Assembly: GCF_035627495.1 (NCBI RefSeq)
Contig: NZ_DASPLO010000201.1
Span: 9,817-73,816 of the forward strand
Direction: 5' to 3'
From: Methylocaldum sp035627495
Lineage (GTDB): Bacteria; Pseudomonadota; Gammaproteobacteria; Methylococcales; Methylococcaceae
DNA length: 64,000 bases
Part shown: one piece after another, positions 8,402 through 17,002 of the stretch
Numbering within the stretch: the stretch's first letter is position 1
Layout: each line of letters starts with the position of its first letter
Notes under the pieces: generated by a model
The model's database searches: none
The model's input: only the letters and a program-made list of their open reading frames with translations
Told to the model about the DNA's origin: nothing
Program-made: the position numbers and the translations under genes

Positions 8402-11400
8402 TCACCAAGCACTTTTCGAGTTTTCATCACACTGCTGGAGATAGTTTCCGAGCTCCTCAAAGCTGAGGATGTCTGAAGCCGGGATTGGAAGTCCTTGAAG
8501 GTACTTAAAAGGGACTGGTCTGCTTACCACCATTGGATGCCGTATGCGAATGGCCGTTTCCGGAAGCTTAATGAACTTGGCAACCTGCCCAATATGCGTT
8601 TGAAGCCAATGAGCCCGGCGAAGATGCTTGTAGAGATGGTCGTCCACATTGCCCTTAAATCTTGCACAAGCCAAGGCGATCTCAGCGATGGTTTTCGACT
8701 GCTTTAAACGCTTGCATTCAATGGCAAGTACTTGTCCATTTGTGTGCCAAGCCAAAACATCAATGTCCCCTAAGTTCGGTGACTTCGATGCGCCGAGCTG
8801 AGTCAACTTTAACTCAGTCGCCGTCATCCAGCCTTCGTCGTGCAACTTAGACGCAACACGTTCAGTAAACTGCCGTCCAAGTGCATCGACCCGAGCCCCG
8901 AGAAACGATCGCATCTCTGTTGACTTGAAGACGTCCTTATCAAACGTTCCACCTCGAATGCAGTCCAGCAAATACCCAAATGACTGACGCAACGTTCCCA
9001 GGCCGTAAACAAGTCGCTGCTCTGTCCCTTGCGGGCAGACGACAATTGGTCGAAGACTCAAAGACAAGCGACGCTGAAAACGCCAAGGATTGACATCCTT
9101 GGGCAAATACGGTGGCTGCGCCACCCATGTGGCTCTGTTAAACAGACCAAATGCAGCAACGAAGGCTTGAACGTCTTCCTTGGTCACGCCCGCATCGGCT
9201 CGACCGGCGGTCACTTCCTCAACGGTTGTCTCAATCACCACATTGCCTCGCTTGACGCCGAGGTCTTGCAGTTCGCCTGCGATTTCTTGAAATACCTCGA
9301 ACGAGTGGCCGTACTCCTTCTGCCATGCTGTGAGAAAGCTCGACGAAGCAAACACGGACTCTGTCTTACTTTCCTTTTCCGCTTCCTCTTGTTGGATTCC
9401 AACCCAGCTCTCATAGTTTGTGGCAGCGGCTGTATAAGCCACACCAAATGACTCCTCAAGATATGGGCCTGCAAGCTGTCCAAGCACATCGGCATCAAGA
9501 GAGTGGCTGCCATTAGGAAAGAGAGTGATTCCTTTGCTGGCGAGACTATAGTAAACAACGTCGGAATCGCGCCCGAGGTTGTTCAGCGTCGCCATCCCGC
9601 CTACCAGCTCATCCAAGGAGTACTCATCAGGCGCGATCCCGCCAGTCATCGGGCACTCGCAGACAGCTGCTTCGATAAGTGCGCGGATTGCGATCTGTAA
9701 TTGAGCGCGCTCTCGCTCAACTTCGGCTGCGGCGCGGGTTCCATCGTCTACGCCGTAGAGAGCTCGGACGGCTCTCGCGGTGTACCTCCAACGGGCTCTC
9801 TCTCGCAATAGGGTCTCGTGAAGGTGAAACAACTCCGAAATGAGTTGAGTGCGGTCAAAGCGTCTCAGAAGCTCGGTTAGTCGCTCTGCTTGGCGCGATA
9901 CGGTTGAATTAAGTGCGCTGACGCTCGCTGTCTGGTCAAGCAGAATGGGGGTTGAGTACGATGGCATCCAGATGAAAGCAGAGCATATGGCGGAATTTAT
10001 GTGCTCGGTCGGCGCCCGATAGACTCGCCTCGAATTTGCCGCTAGAAGATAGTCTACATGGTTCTCCATCCGGAACATGTGGAGCACCCGAGCATCTGTC
10101 CCTCCGAGGATGTTTATGGCTTCCGCCGCAGGGTCGAGCATCCTCGCTTCTGCTGTGTCAGCCAACATTACAAGCGCTTGAATCAGTTGTCTCAGTAGAA
10201 GCTGCTCGCCTCGGTTCTCAACCTCGTGGAAATTACGTAAGAAACCAGGCGCCGCTAGGAGCCTTACGGCGGGCACGTTCTTAACTGGCAGGACACTAAG
10301 TCCCGACTCGATCATCGGCTCGTCGGCTTCTGCAGTTCGCTCGATTACTTGTTGAAGGTCAATTGTTACTTCAATAACAGGAAACTTGAAGCACAGAGCC
10401 ACAAAGTGCTTCGTCAACACTTTATGAAGCAGAAGCTGAAGCGCCTCCCACAGCTTAAAAGCTGAGTCGCGAACTTCTCCGTTAGATGGAGCGACGACCG
10501 TCAGCCAGACCGTCGTGTCCTGCTGTTTTAGACAAAAGCTCAGTATACCCCGTGCCAAGTAGTCAAGGCTCACATATGCCGGGACGGCGCGTAAGGATTC
10601 GTATATTGCCTCCGCGTTATTACGTTCGACGACTACATGCCTATTTGTCAGTGTTATCTCACAGTGCTCATCGACTGCAGCGCGGCGGTTGCTGCGGTAT
10701 TCAGCGACGAAGTCCGTTGCAATTTGGAGGCAAGCGCCTTGGTCGTGAGGCACATCGGAGATACGAAGGCAGAAATTCTGCTTTGTCCAGAATGCATAGA
10801 GATTGAGAAGCCCGTTCTGAAACGGGAGCTCAAGTCCTTCGCGTTCGAGCTGCTTCTCCTGGTTCAGCAGCAGTATGAGCCGATCTACAGGGCCATCGGA
10901 ATCGCTGAAGAGCATCTCCAATTCATTCAGACGGGCTGTTCCAAATGTCCAGACGGGACGTTCCGATGGTAGGTTGCCGATAAATCCTTGTCCAAGATAA
11001 CCCATGAGCCAAAGCGTGTGCGCTGAATCCACTTCATATTGTGATTCAATATAATTCCGCAACGCCTCTACATGAGCATTAACCTGTTGTGCAGCCGACG
11101 GCGATAGCTTGCTCGGATGCAGAAGTCCAGACAAAGCTATTTGTCTAAGATCATCGGATACGACAAGGAAGTGCAAAAAGCGCCGACTACCCACTTGGAC
11201 AACGACACTGCGACAAATACCCCGTACGCCGCCAACCTCCATCGGTAACTCGACGACATTCATCCGATGGCGACTACCAAATCGAGCCATCTCGAAAAGT
11301 CGCCGCTGGACGCAAATCATCAATGCGGACTGCAAAGCCTGGAGTTGCCCAGCCGCGACAGCGCAGTCCAGCAGATATCTGCGTATGGCGTATGTAAGTG

Positions 11401-12160
11401 CGTTTGGTAGCGCAACTACGTATTCGTCGCCAAATTGAAGCAATGGCCTCCGATGTAGACCGGACTCCTGATTGCTTTGTTTAAGTAGTGTCTTCCGCTC
11501 CGCCAGGTTGAAAACGAAAGGTGCTAATTGTTCCGGCGCAATGTTAAGAGCGATCAGCTCATTCCTGTGGAATGTTACGCGATGCGCCCAGCGCTGGAGC
11601 GGCGTGGCAGGCACGATAGTCATGACACCTTTCGGTCGTGACGGTTCAGTGTGCCATCGAGTGAGCTCAGCTCGTTTGAGCATCGCGTCGGAAAGACGCA
11701 GTAACGCAAGGCTCGGGTGCAGCCAAGCCTTTTGAGTTGGCCCACCCAGCGTAGTGAGCGTTTCCACGATCAGCGTCGTAGCGCTGTCGGCTGCCTCCCA
11801 AAGGCCTGTGAGTACGCGGAAGTCGCCATCCTTTGTCAGCACGTTCACTACGAACATGTCCTCTGCCGGATCCTCCATGTTAGCAATGTCAGACACCCCA
11901 AGGTGACGGTTTAGCCAATGATTCAGGTGTTGCCAAGTCGGACGTTTCTTGCCTTCGCAACAAGCTACAACGAGTTGAGAGAGAAACTCGACTCGGTAGC
12001 TGTTTGCCTGAAAACTTGGAACTGTCGCAATTCCTGCCATCCAGCTCAATGCAGTACGCAAATCGTATTTTGCAAGAATCTGAGTGAGCAGCTTCGCCTT
12101 GGGATGGTCCATTTGGCCGTGCGCGTGGACCCAAAATGGTAGAAAAAGGGAGTCGGTCAT
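8402..12160 (-). CDS. Large protein with C-terminal PD-(D/E)XK nuclease-like motif
   Basis: The 1,252-residue product is not recognised over most of its length. Near the C-terminus it has GDIDVLAW (Asp1132, Asp1134), followed 14 residues after Asp1134 by AIECK (Glu1148, Lys1150), preceded by a helix with Glu (GRQFTERVASKLHDEGW). This is the arrangement of the PD-(D/E)XK nuclease fold seen in restriction and DNA-repair enzymes. The remainder looks mostly helical, with no P-loop or clear helicase motifs, so any NTP dependence is not evident. The gene stands alone, converges with vapBC, is bordered by GCCTGACCC repeats, and by eye is less GC-rich than its neighbours. A defence nuclease is plausible but unproven. 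Confidence 0.6.
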   Translation of the reverse strand: MTDSLFLPFWVHAHGQMDHPKAKLLTQILAKYDLRTALSWMAGIATVPSFQANSYRVEFLSQLVVACCEGKKRPTWQHLNHWLNRHLGVSDIANMEDPAEDMFVVNVLTKDGDFRVLTGLWEAADSATTLIVETLTTLGGPTQKAWLHPSLALLRLSDAMLKRAELTRWHTEPSRPKGVMTIVPATPLQRWAHRVTFHRNELIALNIAPEQLAPFVFNLAERKTLLKQSNQESGLHRRPLLQFGDEYVVALPNALTYAIRRYLLDCAVAAGQLQALQSALMICVQRRLFEMARFGSRHRMNVVELPMEVGGVRGICRSVVVQVGSRRFLHFLVVSDDLRQIALSGLLHPSKLSPSAAQQVNAHVEALRNYIESQYEVDSAHTLWLMGYLGQGFIGNLPSERPVWTFGTARLNELEMLFSDSDGPVDRLILLLNQEKQLEREGLELPFQNGLLNLYAFWTKQNFCLRISDVPHDQGACLQIATDFVAEYRSNRRAAVDEHCEITLTNRHVVVERNNAEAIYESLRAVPAYVSLDYLARGILSFCLKQQDTTVWLTVVAPSNGEVRDSAFKLWEALQLLLHKVLTKHFVALCFKFPVIEVTIDLQQVIERTAEADEPMIESGLSVLPVKNVPAVRLLAAPGFLRNFHEVENRGEQLLLRQLIQALVMLADTAEARMLDPAAEAINILGGTDARVLHMFRMENHVDYLLAANSRRVYRAPTEHINSAICSAFIWMPSYSTPILLDQTASVSALNSTVSRQAERLTELLRRFDRTQLISELFHLHETLLRERARWRYTARAVRALYGVDDGTRAAAEVERERAQLQIAIRALIEAAVCECPMTGGIAPDEYSLDELVGGMATLNNLGRDSDVVYYSLASKGITLFPNGSHSLDADVLGQLAGPYLEESFGVAYTAAATNYESWVGIQQEEAEKESKTESVFASSSFLTAWQKEYGHSFEVFQEIAGELQDLGVKRGNVVIETTVEEVTAGRADAGVTKEDVQAFVAAFGLFNRATWVAQPPYLPKDVNPWRFQRRLSLSLRPIVVCPQGTEQRLVYGLGTLRQSFGYLLDCIRGGTFDKDVFKSTEMRSFLGARVDALGRQFTERVASKLHDEGWMTATELKLTQLGASKSPNLGDIDVLAWHTNGQVLAIECKRLKQSKTIAEIALACARFKGNVDDHLYKHLRRAHWLQTHIGQVAKFIKLPETAIRIRHPMVVSRPVPFKYLQGLPIPASDILSFEELGNYLQQCDENSKSAW

Positions 12161-12195
12161 CGTTGTTCAGGACGAAAAAAACGGATACCTATATT

Positions 12196-12323
12196 TAGAG
12201 CGTGTTATGAACTTTTAAGTATTGGCCTTTAAATCAAGCAGTTGGCCCAAGCTTTGGAAGATGTGACATTGCTCCTATAGCTTTATTAATCAATAAGTTA
12301 GAGCGAGTTCATAACACGCTCTA
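12196..12323. mobile_element. MITE-like element with perfect 18-bp terminal inverted repeats
   Basis: TAGAGCGTGTTATGAACT at 12196-12213 is exactly inverted at 12306-12323. The 128-bp segment encodes nothing and both ends read TA followed by GAGCG inward, consistent with the TA target duplication of IS630/Tc1-type transposition. The right end also contains TAGAGCG at 12299-12305, making a second short palindrome. Confidence 0.65.
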
Positions 12324-12422
12324 GTAAGGTTGATTGCACAATGCGAATTGCCGGTGAAAAGGTCACGATGTCAGCGGTAGACGCCGCTGCCGATATTAGC
12401 CGGAAACACCTTCATTATGACA

Positions 12423-12434
12423 GGGTCAGGCTTT
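12423..12434. repeat. Inverted copy of the GCCTGACCC repeat
   Basis: GGGTCAGGCTTT is the exact reverse complement of the 12-bp core found twice at 8348-8385. The pair frames the nuclease-like gene and the MITE-like element. Confidence 0.6.
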
Positions 12435-12468
12435 TGTCTTTTTCTTCCGATGTTTCGTCAAGAAGACC

Positions 12469-14052
12469 TTAGCCGGGCGACTTGCCCGTACTCAGGTAGA
12501 TCTTCTTAAGAAGTTCGTCAAAAGAGACAGGTCCGCTGGTGTCAATCGTCAAGGTGTCACGCCGTTCTTCTTCGGTTAAGGCGTCATGCGCCGCAATCTG
12601 ATTTTCGAGCACCTTCAGATTTGCTTCGGACGGATCCTTACCAAGCTGCGCGCGGGCTTCGATACGGCTTTTCAACGTGGCGATCGGCGCTTGGCAATCG
12701 AGAATCAGAAATGCCGCGCCGATCCGTTCGGCCAACGTCCTGTGAGTCGCCCGTTGGTCCAGTTTTAGAAATGCGGCATCGACGATGACGGACAGTCCGG
12801 ATTTCAAAATGTCTTCAGCCGTATCCAGCAAATAGCGATACGTTCTGCGTGTCATGTCGGCGGTGTAGATGCCGGCGTCGAGCGTCGATCCGGTGTTTGC
12901 GTGTTCGTCGAACCCGGCCAGGCGTTTTCTTTCCAGATCGGAGCGCAGACGAATGGCCGGGAGCCGTTCGGCGATTTGGCCCGCGATATAGGATTTGCCG
13001 CTGCCTGAGAAACCATGGGTGATAAGCAATGCCGGTTTTTGAGGCTGGATGAGGCTGGATGCGTAATCGATGTATCGCCGATACAGAGCTAATAATTCCC
13101 GCTGCTTCGCGGTATCACCGGTAGATGCGCGGGTCAGTTGGGCGATTTTGGCCCTTACCATGGCCCGGTAGACCCGGTAGTAATCCAGCAAGCCGAGCCC
13201 TCCATAGTCGCCGGTGAGTTCCAGGTACCGATTCAGAAACCGGAACGCCAAGTCCCGCTTGCCCTTGACTTCCAGATCCATGACCAAAAAGGCCAGCTCG
13301 CTCATCACATCGATCCAGCGCAAATCCTCGTTGAATTCGATGCAGTCGAATGGCGTGGGCCGGTCGTCGATGAGTACGATGTTTCCGAGGTGGAGATCGC
13401 CGTGGCATTCGCGAACGAAATCGGCGGTTTTCCGGGCAAGCATGGTCTCCCGGCAGCGCGAATACGACTCGGAAGTCCAGGCGCGCACGGCCTCCAGCTT
13501 GGCGGCGTCTACGGGATCGTCGCGCAAAGGTCCGATGTGGATGAAATTTTGTTCGGCGGCGCCGTAGATGTTTTCGGGGAGTCCGTGAGCATCTTCGGCG
13601 GTACTGCGGTCTATGCTCGCATGGAATTGGGCCAGTAACTCCGCCAGCTTATCCACATGCTCGGGCGATAAGCGATCGTCCTGGCACAAACGATCGAACA
13701 GCGCCGCTTCGTCGAAGCGCCGCATCTTAATGGCGAATTCGATTGAGGTGCCCGTGCCGTTGATACGCGGATTTTGGGGATCTCCGGCGATAGGCACTAC
13801 GGCCAAATACAAGTCCGCGGCAAACCGGCGGTTGAGGCGGAGTTCCGCTTCGCAAAACAATCGGCGCTTGTCTAGGGTGGAAAAGTCGAGGAAGCCGAAA
13901 TCCACCGGTTTCTTGATCTTGTAAGCGAATGGATCAGTCAGCAAAACCCAGGAGATATGGGTTTCCCGGATTTCTATGGGTCCTGCGGGATGATCGTAAG
14001 CGGCGGGATTCCGTAGCGCCGAGATTAGCTCGGGATAGTGAGCGTCATCCAT
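12469..14052 (-). CDS. Fused aminoglycoside-phosphotransferase-like / P-loop kinase protein
   Basis: The 527-residue protein joins two modules. The N-terminal half is a kinase-fold domain of the aminoglycoside phosphotransferase type, with the catalytic-loop motif CHGDLHLGNI and metal-binding FDCIEFN. The C-terminal part (from about residue 340) is a zeta-toxin/gluconate-kinase-like P-loop domain with Walker A GFSGSGKSY. This matches the widespread 'bifunctional aminoglycoside phosphotransferase/ATP-binding' family, whose substrate is not known; there is no reason to assume antibiotic resistance. Its start codon overlaps the end of rnd by 8 bp, so the two form an operon. Confidence 0.8.
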   Translation of the reverse strand: MDDAHYPELISALRNPAAYDHPAGPIEIRETHISWVLLTDPFAYKIKKPVDFGFLDFSTLDKRRLFCEAELRLNRRFAADLYLAVVPIAGDPQNPRINGTGTSIEFAIKMRRFDEAALFDRLCQDDRLSPEHVDKLAELLAQFHASIDRSTAEDAHGLPENIYGAAEQNFIHIGPLRDDPVDAAKLEAVRAWTSESYSRCRETMLARKTADFVRECHGDLHLGNIVLIDDRPTPFDCIEFNEDLRWIDVMSELAFLVMDLEVKGKRDLAFRFLNRYLELTGDYGGLGLLDYYRVYRAMVRAKIAQLTRASTGDTAKQRELLALYRRYIDYASSLIQPQKPALLITHGFSGSGKSYIAGQIAERLPAIRLRSDLERKRLAGFDEHANTGSTLDAGIYTADMTRRTYRYLLDTAEDILKSGLSVIVDAAFLKLDQRATHRTLAERIGAAFLILDCQAPIATLKSRIEARAQLGKDPSEANLKVLENQIAAHDALTEEERRDTLTIDTSGPVSFDELLKKIYLSTGKSPG

Positions 14053-15208
14053 GCGGTTCCATCTGTAAACGGCCGTTCATCACTCTGAGTTGTCGTTCGC
14101 CCCGGAGGAGCGCCTCTAGTTCCTCTCCGGCCATCGCTTTGCGCCAGCCGTGAAGCAGCTTCGATTGCTCGGGTTCCTCCATCAGTTGCTCCAGGTCTTT
14201 GCGTCCGGCGAGCACTGCCGGATTCAGGGTGTGCTGAGCGGCGCGCAAACGCACTACCGCGGTGAGCACGTCGAGTAGCGCCTCCTGTTCGGGCGTCTTT
14301 TTAGCTTGGCGTGATTTGAGGGAGATGGCTGGAGGCGGGCGATTCTTCGACTCCTGAATAATCTGGCACAGCTGATTGCCGTAACGCTTAATCGTTCGTT
14401 CCTCCAATCCGCGGATCAGCTTGAGATTATCGGGAGCTGCCGGCATAAGGCGTGCGAGGTCGAACAAAACTTCGTCCTTGACGAACCAGTTGCGCGGGAT
14501 GTCCTGTTGGCGCGCGGCGTCCTCGCGCCAAGCCGCCAGTGCCTGCAGAACAGCGAGCTGAGACGCGTTCAGCTGATAATATCCGCCTATACGTTGCCAG
14601 GCTAGCTCGGGAGCGTTCTCGTAAAGCTGTGGATTCAGCAGGGCGGCAAACTCGTTTTCGGGCCAGCTTAGGCGGCTCAATGCTTCCAGTTCCCGGCGTA
14701 GCTCCAGGTAGGCGGTTCCGAGATGGATGACATCGTCGGCCGCGTAGCGCAGCTGCGCCTCGGTCAGGGGTCTGAGAGACCAATCGGTGCGCGCATGCCC
14801 TTTGCTCAAGTTCAGTCCGAGCAGCTCGGAAATGAGTCCGGCATAGCTGATTTGTTCAGGCAAGCCGATCAACGGTGCGGCGATCTGGGTGTCGAAGATT
14901 GGTGCCGGCAAGCGTCCCCACAGATGAAAAAAGATTTCCAGGTCCTGTCGTCCGGCATGAAAAACCTTGGTGATGGCCGGATCGAACAGCAAATCCGCTA
15001 TGGGCTCCAATGATTCAAAGGCGAGCGGATCGATACAGGCGACCTTGTCCGCCGATGCGATTTGGAGCAGGCAGAATTTAGGAAAGTAAGTTTTTTCGCG
15101 TAAGAACTCGGTGTCTACGGCGAGCCATGAGGCATTTTTAACGGTTCCGCAGAAGTCTTGGAGTTCATTGAGCGAGTCGATATAGCTGATTTGGGAAAGG
15201 GGTGTCAT
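14045..15208 (-). CDS. rnd: Ribonuclease D
   Basis: RNase D is a 3'-5' exoribonuclease that trims tRNA precursors. The DEDDy exonuclease domain occupies the N-terminal half, with Asp32 and Glu34 in AVDTEFLREKTYFP, the central Asp in HAGRQDLEIFF, and the final Tyr/Asp motif YAADDVIHLG. An HRDC domain follows (around LAAWREDAARQQDIPRNW). The length of 387 residues is typical. It is transcribed divergently from etfB with about 94 bp between them. Confidence 0.92.
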   Translation of the reverse strand: MTPLSQISYIDSLNELQDFCGTVKNASWLAVDTEFLREKTYFPKFCLLQIASADKVACIDPLAFESLEPIADLLFDPAITKVFHAGRQDLEIFFHLWGRLPAPIFDTQIAAPLIGLPEQISYAGLISELLGLNLSKGHARTDWSLRPLTEAQLRYAADDVIHLGTAYLELRRELEALSRLSWPENEFAALLNPQLYENAPELAWQRIGGYYQLNASQLAVLQALAAWREDAARQQDIPRNWFVKDEVLFDLARLMPAAPDNLKLIRGLEERTIKRYGNQLCQIIQESKNRPPPAISLKSRQAKKTPEQEALLDVLTAVVRLRAAQHTLNPAVLAGRKDLEQLMEEPEQSKLLHGWRKAMAGEELEALLRGERQLRVMNGRLQMEPHG

Positions 15209-15302
15209 CGTAAAGAGGGTGCTTTTTCAAGTCGTGAAGTTATTATATGGCTTAGGGACGAAGAATACGCTCCCGCCGATGATCTTCTAATGAGGTGGAC
15301 GT

Positions 15303-16052
15303 ATGAAGGTATTGGTGAGTGTAAAGCGCGTGGTGGATTACAACGTGCGGATCCAAGTGAAGCCGGACGGCTCGGGTGTGATGTTGGAAGGGGTGAAGAT
15401 GAGCATAAACCCCTTTGACGAAATCGCCCTGGAAGAGGCAATCCGCTTTAAGGAGGCCGGCAAGGCGACACAGATCGTGGCCGTTTCGCTCGGGCCGCAA
15501 GCGGTGCAGGAGCAGCTCCGAAGCGCCTTGGCGCTCGGCGCGGATCGGGCGATCCACATACCGCTGGATACGGCTCCTCAACCCATCAATGCTGCGCGCA
15601 TTCTGGCCCAGCTTGCTCGGCGCGAAAATCCTGATTTGATCCTCATGGGCAAGCAGTCCATCGACGACGACTGCAACCAAACCCCGCAAATGCTGGCGGC
15701 TCTGCTCGGCTGGCCCCAAGCCACCTTTGCGTCCAGGATCGAATTGGCCGATAAAGCCGCCACTGTTGCCCGCGAGGTGGATGCCGGGCTCGAATTTCTG
15801 TCCGTCGATCTGCCGGCGGTGATTTCCGCCGATCTTCGCCTCAATATTCCCCGTTATCCCAAGTTGCCGGACATCATGAAGGCGCGCCGCTTGCCGATCG
15901 AAACCGTCACGCCGGAAGACCTGGGCGTGGAGTTCGTCCCGGAAGCCAAGCTGCTTAAAGTCGCGCCTCCGCCGAAACGTCAGGCCGGCCGGAAAGTGTC
16001 TTCGGTTGCCGAGTTGGTGGCGGCGCTCCGCGAGCGAGGGCTGTTGTCATGA
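15303..16052 (+). CDS. etfB: Electron transfer flavoprotein subunit beta
   Basis: EtfB forms the FAD- and AMP-containing electron transfer flavoprotein with EtfA. The 249-residue product begins MKVLVSVKRVVDYNVRI and carries the AMP-binding region around DLILMGKQSIDDDCNQT. ETF accepts electrons from flavoprotein dehydrogenases. GAGGTGG lies 6-7 bp before the ATG. The stop overlaps the etfA start by 4 bp. Confidence 0.95.
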   Translation: MKVLVSVKRVVDYNVRIQVKPDGSGVMLEGVKMSINPFDEIALEEAIRFKEAGKATQIVAVSLGPQAVQEQLRSALALGADRAIHIPLDTAPQPINAARILAQLARRENPDLILMGKQSIDDDCNQTPQMLAALLGWPQATFASRIELADKAATVAREVDAGLEFLSVDLPAVISADLRLNIPRYPKLPDIMKARRLPIETVTPEDLGVEFVPEAKLLKVAPPPKRQAGRKVSSVAELVAALRERGLLS

Positions 16053-17002
16053 GCAAGGTATTGGTTGTCGCCGAGCATGACGGCGAAGCGCTGAATCCTT
16101 CGACCGCGAGAGCGGTCGCTTGCGCGCTCGATCTCGGTCCGGAAGCTGTCGATGTGGCCGTATTCGCCGAGGCAGAGAATAAACCCGCGCAGGCCGCGGC
16201 TCGCTTGAGCGGCGTGACGCGGGTATTGCTGGTCGAGCATCCTGCCAACCGGAATCCTGTGGCTGCGATTCTGGCGCCGCAAATTTCCGCTCTGGCCAAG
16301 GATTACACTCATCTGCTGGCGCCCGCGACCACGTTTGGCAAGGATCTTTTGCCGCGCGTGGCGGCGCTGCTCGGCGTCCCTCAAGTCAGCGATGTTATGC
16401 GGGTGGTCGACCGGAACGTATTCGAGCGGCCCATCTATGCCGGCAATGCACTGGAAACGATCGAAACGCCGCCAGGTATCGTCGTCGCGACCGTCCGTAC
16501 GGCTTCGTTCAAGCCGGTTCCGGAGACGGGTTCGGCACCTATCGAGAAAATTAGCATCGACTTTGACTGCCCGAGTCATACGCGCTTTCTCAGGCTTGAA
16601 CGCTCATCCGGCGGCGAGCGGCCGGATCTTCAATCGGCCCGCGTGGTGGTGTCCGGCGGCCGGGGCTTGGGAAGCAAAGAGCATTTCGGCTCGATCTATG
16701 CCCTGGCGGATCGATTGGGAGCGGCGGTCGGCGCTTCGCGAGCGGCGGTGGATGCCGGTTTTGTTCCCAATGACTTGCAGGTGGGGCAGACCGGCAAAAT
16801 TATCGCCCCCGAGCTTTATCTAGCCTTCGGCATCGCCGGAGCGATACAGCACTTGGCGGGGATCAAGGACGCGGGGACCATAGTGGCCGTGAATAAAGAT
16901 CCCGATGCGCCCGTTTTCGAGGTTGCGGATATCGGTTTGGTCGGCGACTTGTTCGAGGTGATACCGGAATTGCTCGATGCTCTGCCCAAGAGGACATCGT
17001 GA
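16049..17002 (+). CDS. etfA: Electron transfer flavoprotein subunit alpha
   Basis: EtfA binds most of the FAD in the ETF heterodimer. The 317-residue protein has an N-terminal nucleotide-binding-like domain and the conserved C-terminal FAD domain, with VVSGGRGLGSKE, GASRAAVDAGF, QVGQTGKIIAPELY and the closing AVNKDPDAPVFEVADIGLVGD motifs. It overlaps etfB by 4 bp and the ETF dehydrogenase gene by 4 bp, a tightly coupled three-gene operon. Confidence 0.95.
   Translation: MSKVLVVAEHDGEALNPSTARAVACALDLGPEAVDVAVFAEAENKPAQAAARLSGVTRVLLVEHPANRNPVAAILAPQISALAKDYTHLLAPATTFGKDLLPRVAALLGVPQVSDVMRVVDRNVFERPIYAGNALETIETPPGIVVATVRTASFKPVPETGSAPIEKISIDFDCPSHTRFLRLERSSGGERPDLQSARVVVSGGRGLGSKEHFGSIYALADRLGAAVGASRAAVDAGFVPNDLQVGQTGKIIAPELYLAFGIAGAIQHLAGIKDAGTIVAVNKDPDAPVFEVADIGLVGDLFEVIPELLDALPKRTS

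Larger units (their letters stand above)
12161..12468. other. Non-coding stretch with MITE-like element and repeat remnant
   Basis: No convincing gene is seen. The interval holds the TA-flanked inverted-repeat element at 12196-12323, a small hairpin (AGCGG/CCGCT) near 12372-12387, and the inverted copy of the GCCTGACCC motif at 12423-12434. It separates the island from conserved chromosomal genes. Confidence 0.7.
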
